A stretch of DNA of 38,417 nt from Oscillospiraceae bacterium (GCA_031266295.1 JAISBH010000157.1:1-38417); one strand, 5' to 3'; positions 14,827-24,500 are shown, counted from the stretch's first letter. The notes: generated by a model from the letters alone, not told the origin. Program-made: numbers and translations.

Positions 14827-17800
14827 ATGGTAACCGTGCCTTGGATGAATTTAGACGCGCTGCACGCCAACCGATTGCCGCCGCGCGCGATCGATATACC
14901 GTACAGCACCTCGGCAGCGGCGAGGTTATTCGAACGCGGGGCGTCCGACCGCTTCCTGTCGCTGAACGGTGTGTGGGATTTCGCATACTGCGATACGCCG
15001 GACGACATCCCCGGCGGATTTCCGCTGCGGGAACCCGCGTCATGGGATTACATGCCTGTGCCTGGTAGCTGGCAGATGCATGGCTTCGGCAGCCCGCAGT
15101 ACACGAACGTTAAGTTTCCGATACCGTATGACCCGCCATATGTGCCGGACGACGCGCCTGTCGGGCTATACCGTCGGGCGTTCACGGTTCCCGACGCCTG
15201 GAACGGCCAGCGGATACTGCTGCGGTTTGACGGCGTGGATTCGTATTTCGAGGCCTACGTCAACGGCAAGCAGGTCGGATTCTCGAAGGGCGCGCACTAC
15301 CCCGCCGAGTTCGACGTCGGCCAGTTCACCCAACCCGGAGTTAACAATCTGCACGTGCTAGTTCGCCAGTGGTCTGACGCGACGTACCTGGAGGATCAGG
15401 ATAAGTGGCGGCTGAACGGGATATTCCGCGACGTATCGCTGCTGTGCCTGCCTTCCGCGCATATCTGGGACGTGGTCACGGATTCGGGACTGCAGGACGA
15501 CATGCGTACTGGCACGCTGCGCGTCGGTGTGGATGTATTGGACAGCTTCGGCTCGATACCTCCGGGAATCAGCGTCCTAGTCGCATTGTTTGTGGCTGGC
15601 GGCGACGCTCCGCTGTGGAGCGAGGGACGCGCCATTATGCCGGGTGAGCCGCGTTTCACCGATTGGTTCTCCGCTACCCTGCCGGATGCTCGCCGCTGGA
15701 CCGCCGAGACGCCCAACCTATACGAACTGGCCGTCACGTTATCCATGAACGGCAAGCCCATTCAGGCGCAGGCTATCCGCGTTGGATTCCGCAGGATTGA
15801 CATAAAGGATGCTGCGCTCCTTGTAAACGGCGCGCCGATCAAACTGAAGGGCGTCAACCGCCACGACTTCAACGCAAAGCTGGGCAGCGTTACACCGCTG
15901 GACGCGATGGAGCGCGACGTCAAGCTGATGAAACGGCACAACATCAACGCCGTGCGCACGAGTCACTACCCGAATGATCCACGCTTCTACGACCTTTGCG
16001 ACTCATATGGGTTATATGTAATCGACGAGGCCGACCTAGTGTGTCATGGCGTCGTGCATGTCGGCTCTTATGATCTGATCGCCACCGACCCCGCCTGGGA
16101 AAGGCCGTTCGTCGACCGCGCCGAGCGGTTGGTGGGGCGCGACCGCAATCACGCGTGCGTGATATTCTGGTCGCTGGGTAACGAGTCCGGATATGGATGC
16201 AACCATCAGGCTATGGCGCGTGCGGTCAGGGCGTTCGATCCAACCCGACCCATTCACTACGAGCGTGACGAAGACGCCGAGACCGCCGACGTCTACTCCC
16301 GCATGTACACTAGCGTGCCCGACCTTATCGCCGAGGGCGAGGCGGCGGATAAGACCAAGCCATTCTTCCTGTGCGAGTACGCGCACGCGATGGGCAACGG
16401 CCCCGGCAATCTGCGCGACTACTGGGATGCGATATACAAGTACCCTCGGCTGATCGGGGGATGCGTCTGGGAATGGGCCGATCACGGCATAGAGCTGACC
16501 AACGATAAAGGCCAGCGATACTACGCCTACGGCGGCGACTTCGGTGAGTTCCCGCACGACAGCAACTTCTGCGTCGACGCGTTAACCTATCCCGACCGCA
16601 CGCCGCATACAGGCCTGCTTGAGTATAAGAAGGCGCTGCAGCCCATTGAAACGCGATTCGAGACGCGGTTTGATACCGTACCCGAATCTCCTGCCGGGGA
16701 GTCGAATGGCACGCTTTACGCCGTACTGACAAACAGGCTCGCGTTCACCGACCTGAATGAGTTCGACTGCACATACCGTCTGCGCTACTATGATCGCACG
16801 CTGAGCGAGGCGAGGGTTGCGCTGCCGTCCGTGCCGCCGGGTGAATCCATATCCGTCGAAATGCCCGGCCAACCGTCCGCGCGGCTGGGACTGTACGCCG
16901 AGCTGTCATTCAGCCAGCGCCTGGATACGCCATGGGCTCCCGCCGGGTATGAGGTGGCTTGGGCGCAATTCGTGCCAGAGCAGAAGGCCGTCTACGCGTA
17001 CTCAGGCAGATGGATTCCGCCGTTCGTCTCGTCGGACGCGTCCGGATCGGCGCGAATGGTCAGTCCGCTCGCGACGGCGGTGTTCGGCACCCGAGACGGC
17101 GCGATGACGTCGCTGTCAGTGCAAGGCGCGGCGCTGCTTGAATCCGCGTTCCGCCCGCTTATCTGGCGAGCGCCGACGGATAATGACAGCCCGAACGCAG
17201 CGAAGGCATGGCGCGAGTTTGGCCTGGATCGATTGTTATCGCGTGTCGAGTCCAAGTCGCTGACGCTTGAGAACGGCGTTGTTCGCAGCCGCGCCGTATA
17301 CATTCTCGCACCAAAGTTCCTCAAGCCGGTGATCCGCTTCACGCTGGAGATGGCTCTTCTGGGTAATGGCGAGGGCGAGGTTCATGTGACATACGAACCG
17401 CTGCCGTTGGGCGACGATAAGGCGCTGCCATACCTGCCTCGGTTGGGCGTGCGTGCGCGTCTGCCGCGATCGCTCAAGAACGCGGCCTGGTACGGACGCG
17501 GCCCGCACGAAAGCTATCCTGACAAAAAGGAATCGGCGCGGCTGGGCCTCTACCGCGCGAACGTTATCGATCTGACCGAACCATATGTGAAGCCGCAGGA
17601 GAACGGTGCGCACGAGGATACGCGGTTTGTCGCGCTGACCAGCGACGAAGGCTGGGGATTGCTGGTTGCGAGTGGGCGGGAGTTTTCGTTCACGGCGCAT
17701 CCTTACACGGTTGAGTCGCTGACCGATGCCAAGCATACGCCCGACATCCCAGACGAGGATACGATTGAGCTAACTATCGACGGCAAGGCAGGCCCGCTAG

Positions 17801-17940
17801 GGAGCAACTCTTGCGGTCCGGAACCGCTTGAGGAGACGCGATTGTACCTTCGTGAGCCGTACTCGTTCGGTTTCCGGTTCTCTCCGGTGAACCTGCAGAC
17901 TGAACGCCTGACGACGGCGGCTGAGCGCCTGATGGCATAA
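14827..17940 (+). CDS. lacZ: GH2 beta-galactosidase (LacZ type)
   Basis: A 1037-residue cytoplasmic enzyme, the length of classical LacZ. Domains in order: sugar-binding jelly roll (about 40-220), Ig-like domain (220-330), TIM barrel (330-620), a second Ig-like domain and the C-terminal beta-sandwich (about 740-1025). Catalytic residues are present: acid/base Glu453 in WSLGNESGYG and nucleophile Glu517 in FFLCEYAHAMGNG. The barrel entry motif GVNRHDFNAKLG and RTSHYPNDPRFYDLCDSYG are typical. No signal peptide, so it hydrolyses imported lactose or beta-galactosides. AAAGGA precedes ATG 14827; a second in-frame ATG is at 14845. It lies upstream of a sugar ABC importer with a separate promoter, suggesting shared glycan use rather than one operon. 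Confidence 0.95.
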   Translation: MVTVPWMNLDALHANRLPPRAIDIPYSTSAAARLFERGASDRFLSLNGVWDFAYCDTPDDIPGGFPLREPASWDYMPVPGSWQMHGFGSPQYTNVKFPIPYDPPYVPDDAPVGLYRRAFTVPDAWNGQRILLRFDGVDSYFEAYVNGKQVGFSKGAHYPAEFDVGQFTQPGVNNLHVLVRQWSDATYLEDQDKWRLNGIFRDVSLLCLPSAHIWDVVTDSGLQDDMRTGTLRVGVDVLDSFGSIPPGISVLVALFVAGGDAPLWSEGRAIMPGEPRFTDWFSATLPDARRWTAETPNLYELAVTLSMNGKPIQAQAIRVGFRRIDIKDAALLVNGAPIKLKGVNRHDFNAKLGSVTPLDAMERDVKLMKRHNINAVRTSHYPNDPRFYDLCDSYGLYVIDEADLVCHGVVHVGSYDLIATDPAWERPFVDRAERLVGRDRNHACVIFWSLGNESGYGCNHQAMARAVRAFDPTRPIHYERDEDAETADVYSRMYTSVPDLIAEGEAADKTKPFFLCEYAHAMGNGPGNLRDYWDAIYKYPRLIGGCVWEWADHGIELTNDKGQRYYAYGGDFGEFPHDSNFCVDALTYPDRTPHTGLLEYKKALQPIETRFETRFDTVPESPAGESNGTLYAVLTNRLAFTDLNEFDCTYRLRYYDRTLSEARVALPSVPPGESISVEMPGQPSARLGLYAELSFSQRLDTPWAPAGYEVAWAQFVPEQKAVYAYSGRWIPPFVSSDASGSARMVSPLATAVFGTRDGAMTSLSVQGAALLESAFRPLIWRAPTDNDSPNAAKAWREFGLDRLLSRVESKSLTLENGVVRSRAVYILAPKFLKPVIRFTLEMALLGNGEGEVHVTYEPLPLGDDKALPYLPRLGVRARLPRSLKNAAWYGRGPHESYPDKKESARLGLYRANVIDLTEPYVKPQENGAHEDTRFVALTSDEGWGLLVASGREFSFTAHPYTVESLTDAKHTPDIPDEDTIELTIDGKAGPLGSNSCGPEPLEETRLYLREPYSFGFRFSPVNLQTERLTTAAERLMA

Positions 17941-17986
17941 GCGGGAAACAGGAGCTGCTAGCTGCAACTAACTAACACATATTAAT

Positions 17987-18027
17987 ATATACAGCGAGCC
18001 GCCAGTTGCAGGCGGCTCGCTGTATAT
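17987..18027. terminator. Perfect 17-bp stem-loop after lacZ
   Basis: ATATACAGCGAGCCGCC (17987-18003), loop AGTTGCA, then the exact reverse complement (18011-18027). It stands 46 bp after the lacZ stop and 35 bp before the importer promoter, so a terminator is likely, although no T tract follows and the palindrome is symmetric. Confidence 0.65.
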
Positions 18028-18062
18028 TCATGAACATGCCCTGATTTTGCCCTGCCTAAGCC

Positions 18063-18091
18063 TTGACAGCGCTTTGTAGGATGTGTATAGT
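18063..18091 (+). promoter_or_regulatory. Promoter of the sugar importer operon
   Basis: TTGACA (18063-18068), 17 bp, TATAGT (18086-18091): a near-consensus sigma-A promoter. Transcription would start near 18098, leaving about 43 nt before ATG 18141. Confidence 0.8.
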
Positions 18092-18140
18092 ATTCATTGT
18101 AGAATTTTATCCATGTGGAATACTTATGGGAGCGACGCAG

Positions 18141-19626
18141 ATGGTGGTAAAGCCGGCGGCAAAAATGATTTCACATGAACGTGGGCATATGCTGGCGTTG
18201 GTGTTCCGCGCCATGACGGTCGCAGTCGTTATGTTTGCGTTCATACCGACGGTGAATCCGATACGGTTCAGCGCGCTGATTAGCGGAAATGTTTCGCTGT
18301 TCACGTGTGTCATATCGCGCGGCGCGATAGTGACGCCGTTCACACGCGCCTTGATGCGGGGATGGATTAACGCCGGATTGCTTAACCAGGTGTATATTTA
18401 TGCTTTAGTGATGATGTTGGCTGTGGCTGCGATGGCGACGGGAGGATGCATGTCGCTGGGCAACGGGCCGCTGAGGCGGTTGGGCTGTCGTGTTGCGCTC
18501 GTTAGCGCAGGCGTGGGGTTGGTCGCTTTGCTGGCGTCGAGGATCACCGCCGCAATGTTTGCTTCGCTGGAAGAAGCGTCGCGGATTGAACCGCTAACGC
18601 CGATGGGGACATGGGTGTTTGCTGGTGTGTTTGCGGGTTTGATCGTCGTCTCCGTATGGATGTTGAGAATGGACAGGCGGCGAAACGCCGACCGCGCGTA
18701 CGCTCTCGAACCTTACGCCATGCCCGCTAAGTATTCGCTGTTCCTGATGGCGCTGCCATTCGCGGCGCTGATAGTTGTATTCTCATATTTACCGCTGCTG
18801 GGGTGGCGGTATGCGTTTTATGACTATAAGCCAGGCTTCGCGCTGACGGCGGACAGATTCGTAGGATTCAAATGGTTCGCGTATCTGTTCCAAAACGCCG
18901 CGACGAAGGCCGATATCGCGCGAGTGATGCGAAACACGCTGGCCATGAGCGGCATTGGGATTGCGGACGTCGTGGATACCGATGGCCTTCGCGATATTCC
19001 TGACCGAGATGAACGCTGCCGTACCGCGAAAACTAGTGCAAGGAATCACGACGATACCGAACTTCATCAGTTGGGTACTAGTGTACGCGGTTGCGTTCGC
19101 GTTGTTTTCAACCGAAGGATTCGTGAACTCGATGCTGATATCACTAGGCGTCATCAAAGAGGGTAGCAACTTCCTGATGAACGGCGCCAACATATGGCTG
19201 AAGATGTGGCTATGGGGCGTGTGGAAGGGCCTGGGATGGAGCGCGATCATATACGTCGCGTCAATATCGGGCATCGACCAGCAGCTGTATGAAGCTGCGT
19301 CTATTGATGGAGCAGGGCGGTTCGGCAAGATATGGCATATAACTCTGCCGGGGTTGATGCCAACATTCTTCGTACTGTTGCTGCTGTCGATCGCGAATAT
19401 GCTCTCCAACGGCATGGATCAATACCTAGTATTCCGCAACCAGATGAACAAGCAGACGATCGAGGTTCTCGACCTGTATGTGTACACGCTAGGACTCGCG
19501 TCAGGTGGTAATTCGAACATATCGCTGGCGACGGTCGTCGGGATGTTCAAATCCGTTATCAGCATCACGCTGCTGTTTGCCGCGAACCGGGCGTCGTTTT
19601 GGATTCGCGGGGAAAGCATTGTTTAG
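18141..19626 (+). pseudogene. Lpl/CUT1-type sugar permease with a frameshift
   Basis: Two frames make one protein of about 494 residues. The first covers the N-terminus to SGIGI (about 18960); the second resumes LRTSWIPMAFAIFLTEM and runs to 19626. Dropping one base near 18958-18960 restores SGIG-LRTSWIPM, as expected for LplB/YtePermease-like proteins. The permease part has the binding-protein-dependent signature EAASIDGAGRFGKIWHITLP. Before it lies an unusual extension of about 190 residues with roughly four membrane helices. ATG 18141 is chosen because GGGAG lies 8 nt upstream; ATG 18126 is possible. No slippery heptamer is visible, so this is a real inactivating mutation or a sequencing/assembly error. 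It pairs with the next permease, sharing promoter and operon. Confidence 0.75.
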
Positions 19627-19658
19627 TAGATAATGGAGTGACGGCTAGGAGGGGTGGA

Positions 19659-20582
19659 ATGGCTAGGCAGAGGCAAGCGGGCGCAAAACTTACCAGCGGC
19701 GACGCGGTGTTTCATTCAATCAACTATGCGTTTTTCGCGTTGTTCTCGCTGGCGTGCCTGTTTCCGTTCTATTACCTGTTTATCAATACGATCAGCGATA
19801 ACGAGCTGGTGCGAATCGGTGCGATCCGGCTGTATCCGCGAGGCATACATTTTGGCAATTATATCAAGCTGCTAAGCGTCGGCGACATCGGCCAGGCCGT
19901 ACTGGTGACGGTGGGACGATCCGTGCTCGGCACGGCGCTGATGATGCTAGCGTCGGCGTTTATGGGGTATCTGGTCACAAAACGGGAGATGTTCGCGCGG
20001 CGGCTTGTGTATAGAGCTGTTGTGATTACGATGTACTTCAACGCGGGGCTAATACCGTGGTTCCTGAATATGTCGATGCTGGGGCTGACGGGCAACTTCT
20101 GGGGGTATGTGATACCGTCGATAGTCGCGCCGTTCAATATCATACTGGTAAAGACGTATGTGGAGTCCATCCCGTCCGAGTTGGAGGAGAGCGCAAAGAT
20201 CGATGGAGCGGGATACTTCCGCATATTCGTCCGGATCATATTCCCGCTGGCGAAGCCCGTTCTCGCCACGATCGCCATCTTCGGCACGGTCGGGCATTGG
20301 AACAGCTTCACCGATTCCATCATACTGATGTCCAGCCAGCCCAAACTGTACACGCTTCAGCATCGGTTGTACATATACCTCACCTCGACGTCCAACCTGG
20401 GCGCGCTGATGAGCGCGGGCAGCGGCGGGAGTATATCGGAGGCGGCGATCGCGTCCACGCTGAACATGCGCACAATGCAGCTGACCGTCGCAATGGTGAC
20501 CATACTGCCGATACTTATGGTGTATCCGTTTATGCAGCGGTATTTTGAGAAAGGCATAATGATTGGAGCGGTGAAGGGATAG
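19659..20582 (+). CDS. Lpl/CUT1-type sugar ABC permease (LplC/YtcP-like)
   Basis: A 307-residue membrane protein with about six helices. It carries the cytoplasmic EAA loop ELEESAKIDGAGYFRIFVRI followed by IFPLAKP and ends PFMQRYFEKGIMIGAVKG, the characteristic tail of this permease type. AGGAGGGG precedes ATG 19659; the open frame extends 60 bp further upstream into the previous gene, but that start lacks a ribosome binding site. It should form the channel with the frameshifted permease and receive sugar from the binding protein encoded next. The ATPase is not encoded here; in this family a shared MsmX-like ATPase is usual. Confidence 0.93.
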   Translation: MARQRQAGAKLTSGDAVFHSINYAFFALFSLACLFPFYYLFINTISDNELVRIGAIRLYPRGIHFGNYIKLLSVGDIGQAVLVTVGRSVLGTALMMLASAFMGYLVTKREMFARRLVYRAVVITMYFNAGLIPWFLNMSMLGLTGNFWGYVIPSIVAPFNIILVKTYVESIPSELEESAKIDGAGYFRIFVRIIFPLAKPVLATIAIFGTVGHWNSFTDSIILMSSQPKLYTLQHRLYIYLTSTSNLGALMSAGSGGSISEAAIASTLNMRTMQLTVAMVTILPILMVYPFMQRYFEKGIMIGAVKG

Positions 20583-20629
20583 AACCGCCCGCACCGTTAT
20601 CATAATTAATTTATCAAGGAGGCAACTAC

Positions 20630-22324
20630 ATGAGCGCATCAAGGAAATGGACAGCCCTCGCGCTGACGTTCGCGCTGCTGACGGCGATGGCGGGAGTTGC
20701 GACGGCGGCTGGAACTCCGCAAGACGCGATCCCGCAGGATACCGTCACGCTGCAGGTATATTCGCAGCTGGCAAACTATGCAGGCGAACAAGTCGGCTGG
20801 TTCGGCAAGGTGATGCTGGACAGGTTCAATGTGAAATTGAACATAATCAACGAGGCTGACGGCACGTTTGCCACACGCATGGCTGCGCAGGATCTGGGAG
20901 ATATCCTTCTGTTCGGCAACGACGGCGACGAATACCTGCAGGCCGTCGGCGCGGGATTGTTGTTTGACTGGGAAGACGAGGATCTGCTGACGGATTACGG
21001 TCCCTATATCGCGGAGCACATGGAGAAGGCGCTGGCCAAGAACCGCGCTTTATCCGGCGGCACGCTGCATGGATTCGGCCACAACGTCGGCACATCCGTC
21101 ACCGACCATGAATCCTACTTTTATTATCCTGACCTGCGTTGGGACCTGTACAAAGCGGTAGGATATCCACAGATAGCTACGCTGGAAGACTATATCCCTA
21201 TACTTAAGGCGATGCAGGAGATCGAACCAACGTCCGAAACCGGCGGCAAGACGTATGGCATGTCGATATTCCCGGACTGGGACGGCGACATGGTGATGTT
21301 CGTCAAGGCGACAGGGGCGCTGTACGGATATGACGAGTTCGGCGTCGGTCTGTACGATGTGAATAGCCAAACGTTTGAAGGCGCTCTGGAACCGGGCGGG
21401 ATGTATCTGCGCTGCCTAGCGTTCTACAACAAACTGTACCGCGAGGGGCTGTTGAATCCCGACTCAATGACTCAGACGTTCAATGACGTAAGCGAGGATT
21501 ACCAGACCGGCGCGGCGTTCTTCAACCTGTTCAGCTGGATGGGCAGCGGGCTGTATAACTCGCAGGATCATCTGGCGGCGGGCAAGATGATGTACGCCAA
21601 GACGGCGGACGACGCGGTCAACCTGACATACGGTCTGAACGTCAACGGCGGAAACCGAATCTGGGCGATCGGCGCGAAGACGTTCTACCCCGAACTGTGC
21701 ATGGCGATCATCGACTGGCTGTCTACGCCGGAGGGCGTGATGACATACAACTACGGCCCGAAGGACGTTACCTGGGCATACAATGACGACAGCAAGCCAT
21801 ACCTCACGGAGTTGGGTCTGAAAACCAGCGCCGACAACACCACGCCCATGCCTGAACCGTATACGGGCACGTTCGATGACGGTTCGTTTAAGATGAACAA
21901 TACGACCTGGTCGGTCGACGCGAGCAACCCCGAAACAACAGGCGAGACATATAACAAGACATTTTGGGCCTCGACTCTGGAAGCCGAGCCGTCTGACATC
22001 ATGAAGGACTGGCAAGAGAAGACTGGGTCAAAGATAGCGGACGATTATCTTGAGGGCAGCGGGCATATCTCGATTGCTATCGGGACGAATTTCTCGTTTG
22101 CGCCGCGTTCCGACGAGCTAAATACGACATGGGCGCAAGTGATCACCGCAGTCAAGGATGGATCGTGGAAAGCCATTTACGCGGCGGATGACGCGGCGTT
22201 CGAGACCATCGTGGCGGATATGACCGCACAGGCCAAGGCGTATGGGTATGATCAATGCATCGAGTTTACCCAAGCGCAGGCGGAAATACGTAAGGCGGCG
22301 GAGAACGCAGCAAAGGCGGAGTAA
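20630..22324 (+). CDS. Sugar-type extracellular solute-binding protein of the importer
   Basis: A 564-residue secreted protein with a signal peptide MSASRKWTALALTFALLTAM ending near GVATAAG, without a lipobox cysteine. The mature part matches the LplA-like family-1 binding proteins (TLQVYSQLANYAGEQVGWFG, GDILLFGNDGDEYLQ, DWLSTPEGVMTYNYGPKD). AAGGAGG lies 8 nt before ATG 20630, and the gene follows the two permeases by 47 bp, closed by a terminator. It would bind an oligosaccharide outside the cell and deliver it to the permeases. The absence of a lipid anchor is unusual for a monoderm; it may be held by charge or by the permease. Confidence 0.9.
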   Translation: MSASRKWTALALTFALLTAMAGVATAAGTPQDAIPQDTVTLQVYSQLANYAGEQVGWFGKVMLDRFNVKLNIINEADGTFATRMAAQDLGDILLFGNDGDEYLQAVGAGLLFDWEDEDLLTDYGPYIAEHMEKALAKNRALSGGTLHGFGHNVGTSVTDHESYFYYPDLRWDLYKAVGYPQIATLEDYIPILKAMQEIEPTSETGGKTYGMSIFPDWDGDMVMFVKATGALYGYDEFGVGLYDVNSQTFEGALEPGGMYLRCLAFYNKLYREGLLNPDSMTQTFNDVSEDYQTGAAFFNLFSWMGSGLYNSQDHLAAGKMMYAKTADDAVNLTYGLNVNGGNRIWAIGAKTFYPELCMAIIDWLSTPEGVMTYNYGPKDVTWAYNDDSKPYLTELGLKTSADNTTPMPEPYTGTFDDGSFKMNNTTWSVDASNPETTGETYNKTFWASTLEAEPSDIMKDWQEKTGSKIADDYLEGSGHISIAIGTNFSFAPRSDELNTTWAQVITAVKDGSWKAIYAADDAAFETIVADMTAQAKAYGYDQCIEFTQAQAEIRKAAENAAKAE

Positions 22325-22350
22325 GTCAAAACAACAAGGATACCGAGGAG

Positions 22351-22380
22351 CGCGTCGGCATTGCCACCGGCGCGTTCTTT
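22351..22380 (+). terminator. Rho-independent terminator of the importer operon
   Basis: CGCGTCGG (22351-22358), loop of eight bases, CCGGCGCG (22367-22374) with one G-U pair, followed by TTCTTT. It begins 26 bp after the binding-protein stop. Confidence 0.75.
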
Positions 22381-22486
22381 ATCTTAATATACCGGTACGA
22401 ATAAGTTGGCGCTCGGTTAGTAACGCAGCCTAATGTGTACCTATTGTCAAGTATGAATTTACCAGCCTCCAGATTGAAGGTTAATC

Positions 22487-22515
22487 TTGCGCAACCATGG
22501 AATGTTTGATATACT
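22487..22515 (+). promoter_or_regulatory. Promoter of the rhaB–sigH run
   Basis: TTGCGC (22487-22492), 17 bp, TATACT (22510-22515). Transcription would start near 22522, 47 nt before rhaB. No further promoter is evident between rhaB and sigH, so it may drive the whole run. Confidence 0.7.
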
Positions 22516-22568
22516 GTCATTTGTGCAAATATGCTGTTTGATCCATATCTAGTTAAGGAGGGCTGACT

Positions 22569-24074
22569 ATGAGCCAGCCTGTCAAGGGCGGACTGCGTGG
22601 ACTTGCGATGGACTACGGCGCGTCCAACGGCCGGGCGATTCTGGGGAAATTCGATGGTAGACGACTTGCGATCAAGGAGATACATCGGTTTGTAAACGAA
22701 CCCGTTCATCTCCCTGACGCGCTGTACTGGGACGCGCCGTTTCTTTACCGGCAACTGCTGGATAGTATTTCCAAGGCTGTGGCGTCAGGCGTCGCGCCGG
22801 ACTCGGTCGGCGTGGATACATGGGGCGTAGACTTCGGTTTGATCGACCGCGATGGTCGGTTAATAGGCAACCCCGCGCACTACAGGGACGCGCGCACCAA
22901 CGGCGTAATGGAGGAAGCATTCCAGCGTATGACCCGAGAGCGCATATTCAAGAACACCGGATTGGCGTTCCTGCAGATCAATACGTTATACCAGCTGCTC
23001 GCGATGGAGAATTCACCTCTGCGTAACGCCGTTTATACATTACTGATGATGCCGGATTTATTGACATATTTTTTGACGGGCGAACAGTGCGCGGAGTATA
23101 CGATCGCGTCTACCAGCCAGCTATGCAGCCCCGTTCAGCGCGATTGGTCGCGTCAAGTGCTAAACACATTCTCGTTGCCGCGCTCATGGTTCCCCGATAT
23201 AACCGAGCCTGGCAGCATACATGGCGCGACGCGCGACGCCGTCAATCAGCAGCTGGGCTTGCGCAAACCCATCCCCGTTGCGGCAGTCGGCTCGCATGAC
23301 ACGGCCTCGGCGGTGTGCGCGCTACCTGTGGATGAGAAGCTGGGCGGCAGATTCGCCTATATCAGCTCCGGAACATGGTCCCTGCTGGGTGCGGACACGG
23401 ATAAACCCATCGTCAGCGACGCTGTGCTAGCCGCCAATTATACCAACGAAGGCGGGGTGTTCGGTAAGACGCGCGTGCTGAAGAATATCATGGGGCTGTG
23501 GATACTGCAGGAATGCCGTCGTGTATGGCAGCGCGAGGGTATAATGGACACCTTCGCGATACTGGCGGAGAAGGCCGATCGTGAGAAGCCGTTCCTGGCG
23601 TTCTTCGATCCGGACGACGAGCAGTTCCTGCCGCCGGGTGATATGCCCAAGCGAATCCGTCAGACTTGCGTCATAACGAACCAGCCCATTCCCGAGACAC
23701 CGGCGCAGATCGCGCGCGTCGTTTACGAGAATCTGGCGCTCAAGTACCGCTGGGCAATGGAACAACTCAGCCGTGAGATACTGGGTGAGAGAATCGAGCG
23801 CGTCTACATCGTTGGCGGCGGCAGCAACAATACGTTGCTCAACCGCATGACCGCGCAGTCGCTAGGCGTGCCCGTATACACCGGACCGGGCGAGGCTACC
23901 GCGATAGGCAACCTGCTGATGCAGGCGACAGCGCTGGGCGAGCTGAAAGGGTTGAACGAGATACGCGCCGTCGTGCGGGCGTCGTTTGCGCCGAGATTGT
24001 ATGAGCCGTCAGACCATGACGCGTGGGACGACGCGTACGCGCGGTTCCTCAAGACGACCGGCCTTCCCGCGTGA
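22569..24074 (+). CDS. rhaB: Rhamnulokinase
   Basis: A 501-residue FGGY-family sugar kinase. Motifs: phosphate-1 GLAMDYGASNGRAILGKFDG, SVGVDTWGVDFGLID and NPAHYRDARTNG, which are diagnostic for L-rhamnulokinase, then SSGTWSLLG and the adenosine motif VYIVGGGSNNTLLNRMTAQS. It phosphorylates L-rhamnulose to rhamnulose-1-phosphate. AAGGAGG precedes ATG 22569. The rest of the rhamnose pathway (isomerase, aldolase) is not in this window. Its GTGA stop/start overlap with mrnC joins it to a housekeeping RNA operon, where cysS normally stands in other Bacillota. Confidence 0.93.
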   Translation: MSQPVKGGLRGLAMDYGASNGRAILGKFDGRRLAIKEIHRFVNEPVHLPDALYWDAPFLYRQLLDSISKAVASGVAPDSVGVDTWGVDFGLIDRDGRLIGNPAHYRDARTNGVMEEAFQRMTRERIFKNTGLAFLQINTLYQLLAMENSPLRNAVYTLLMMPDLLTYFLTGEQCAEYTIASTSQLCSPVQRDWSRQVLNTFSLPRSWFPDITEPGSIHGATRDAVNQQLGLRKPIPVAAVGSHDTASAVCALPVDEKLGGRFAYISSGTWSLLGADTDKPIVSDAVLAANYTNEGGVFGKTRVLKNIMGLWILQECRRVWQREGIMDTFAILAEKADREKPFLAFFDPDDEQFLPPGDMPKRIRQTCVITNQPIPETPAQIARVVYENLALKYRWAMEQLSREILGERIERVYIVGGGSNNTLLNRMTAQSLGVPVYTGPGEATAIGNLLMQATALGELKGLNEIRAVVRASFAPRLYEPSDHDAWDDAYARFLKTTGLPA

Positions 24075-24451
24075 GCAACGAGTCTCCCGCCGACGCTCAC
24101 TTGCTGAGCGGGCAGGCGCTGGCGTACGTGGGGGATTCAGTACACGACCTGCACGTAAGGACGCGGGCCGTGCAATCTGGCGCACCAATCGGAGCGGTTC
24201 ACCGGGCGGTAGTCGAACGGGTGCGCTGCGCCGCGCAGTCGGACGGGCTGAACCGGATCGAACCGCTGTTGACGCCGGAGGAACTAGCCATAGTCAAGCG
24301 TGGCCGGAACAGTCACTCACATCATGCCAGGCCGCGCGGCACGACGCCGATGGACTACTCCCGCGCAACCGGGCTTGAGGCGTTGCTTGGATATCTGTAT
24401 CTGACCGGGTGTGAAGCTAGGATCAACGCGCTGCTGGACGCACTGGAATAA
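24071..24451 (+). CDS. mrnC: Mini-ribonuclease III
   Basis: A 126-residue protein made of only an RNase III catalytic domain, without the double-stranded RNA binding domain, as in MrnC. The helix with the catalytic Asp reads ALAYVGDSVHDLHVR, followed by VKRGRNSHSH and the signature ATGLEALLGYLYLTG with the catalytic Glu. In B. subtilis the enzyme trims both ends of 23S rRNA precursor as a dimer. GTG 24071 is chosen because it overlaps the rhaB stop by 4 bp; a longer frame inside rhaB has no support. It sits in the conserved mrnC–rlmB–yacP–sigH order. Confidence 0.92.
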   Translation: MSNESPADAHLLSGQALAYVGDSVHDLHVRTRAVQSGAPIGAVHRAVVERVRCAAQSDGLNRIEPLLTPEELAIVKRGRNSHSHHARPRGTTPMDYSRATGLEALLGYLYLTGCEARINALLDALE

Positions 24452-24500
24452 CCCTAACGAAATCAACGCCGCCGGACGAACCGTCCGGTATGGAGGAAAG

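Noticed and set aside
18951..18965. Programmed ribosomal frameshifting in the permease
   Set aside because: No slippery heptamer, no nearby downstream stem-loop or internal Shine-Dalgarno; a mutation or sequencing error is simpler.
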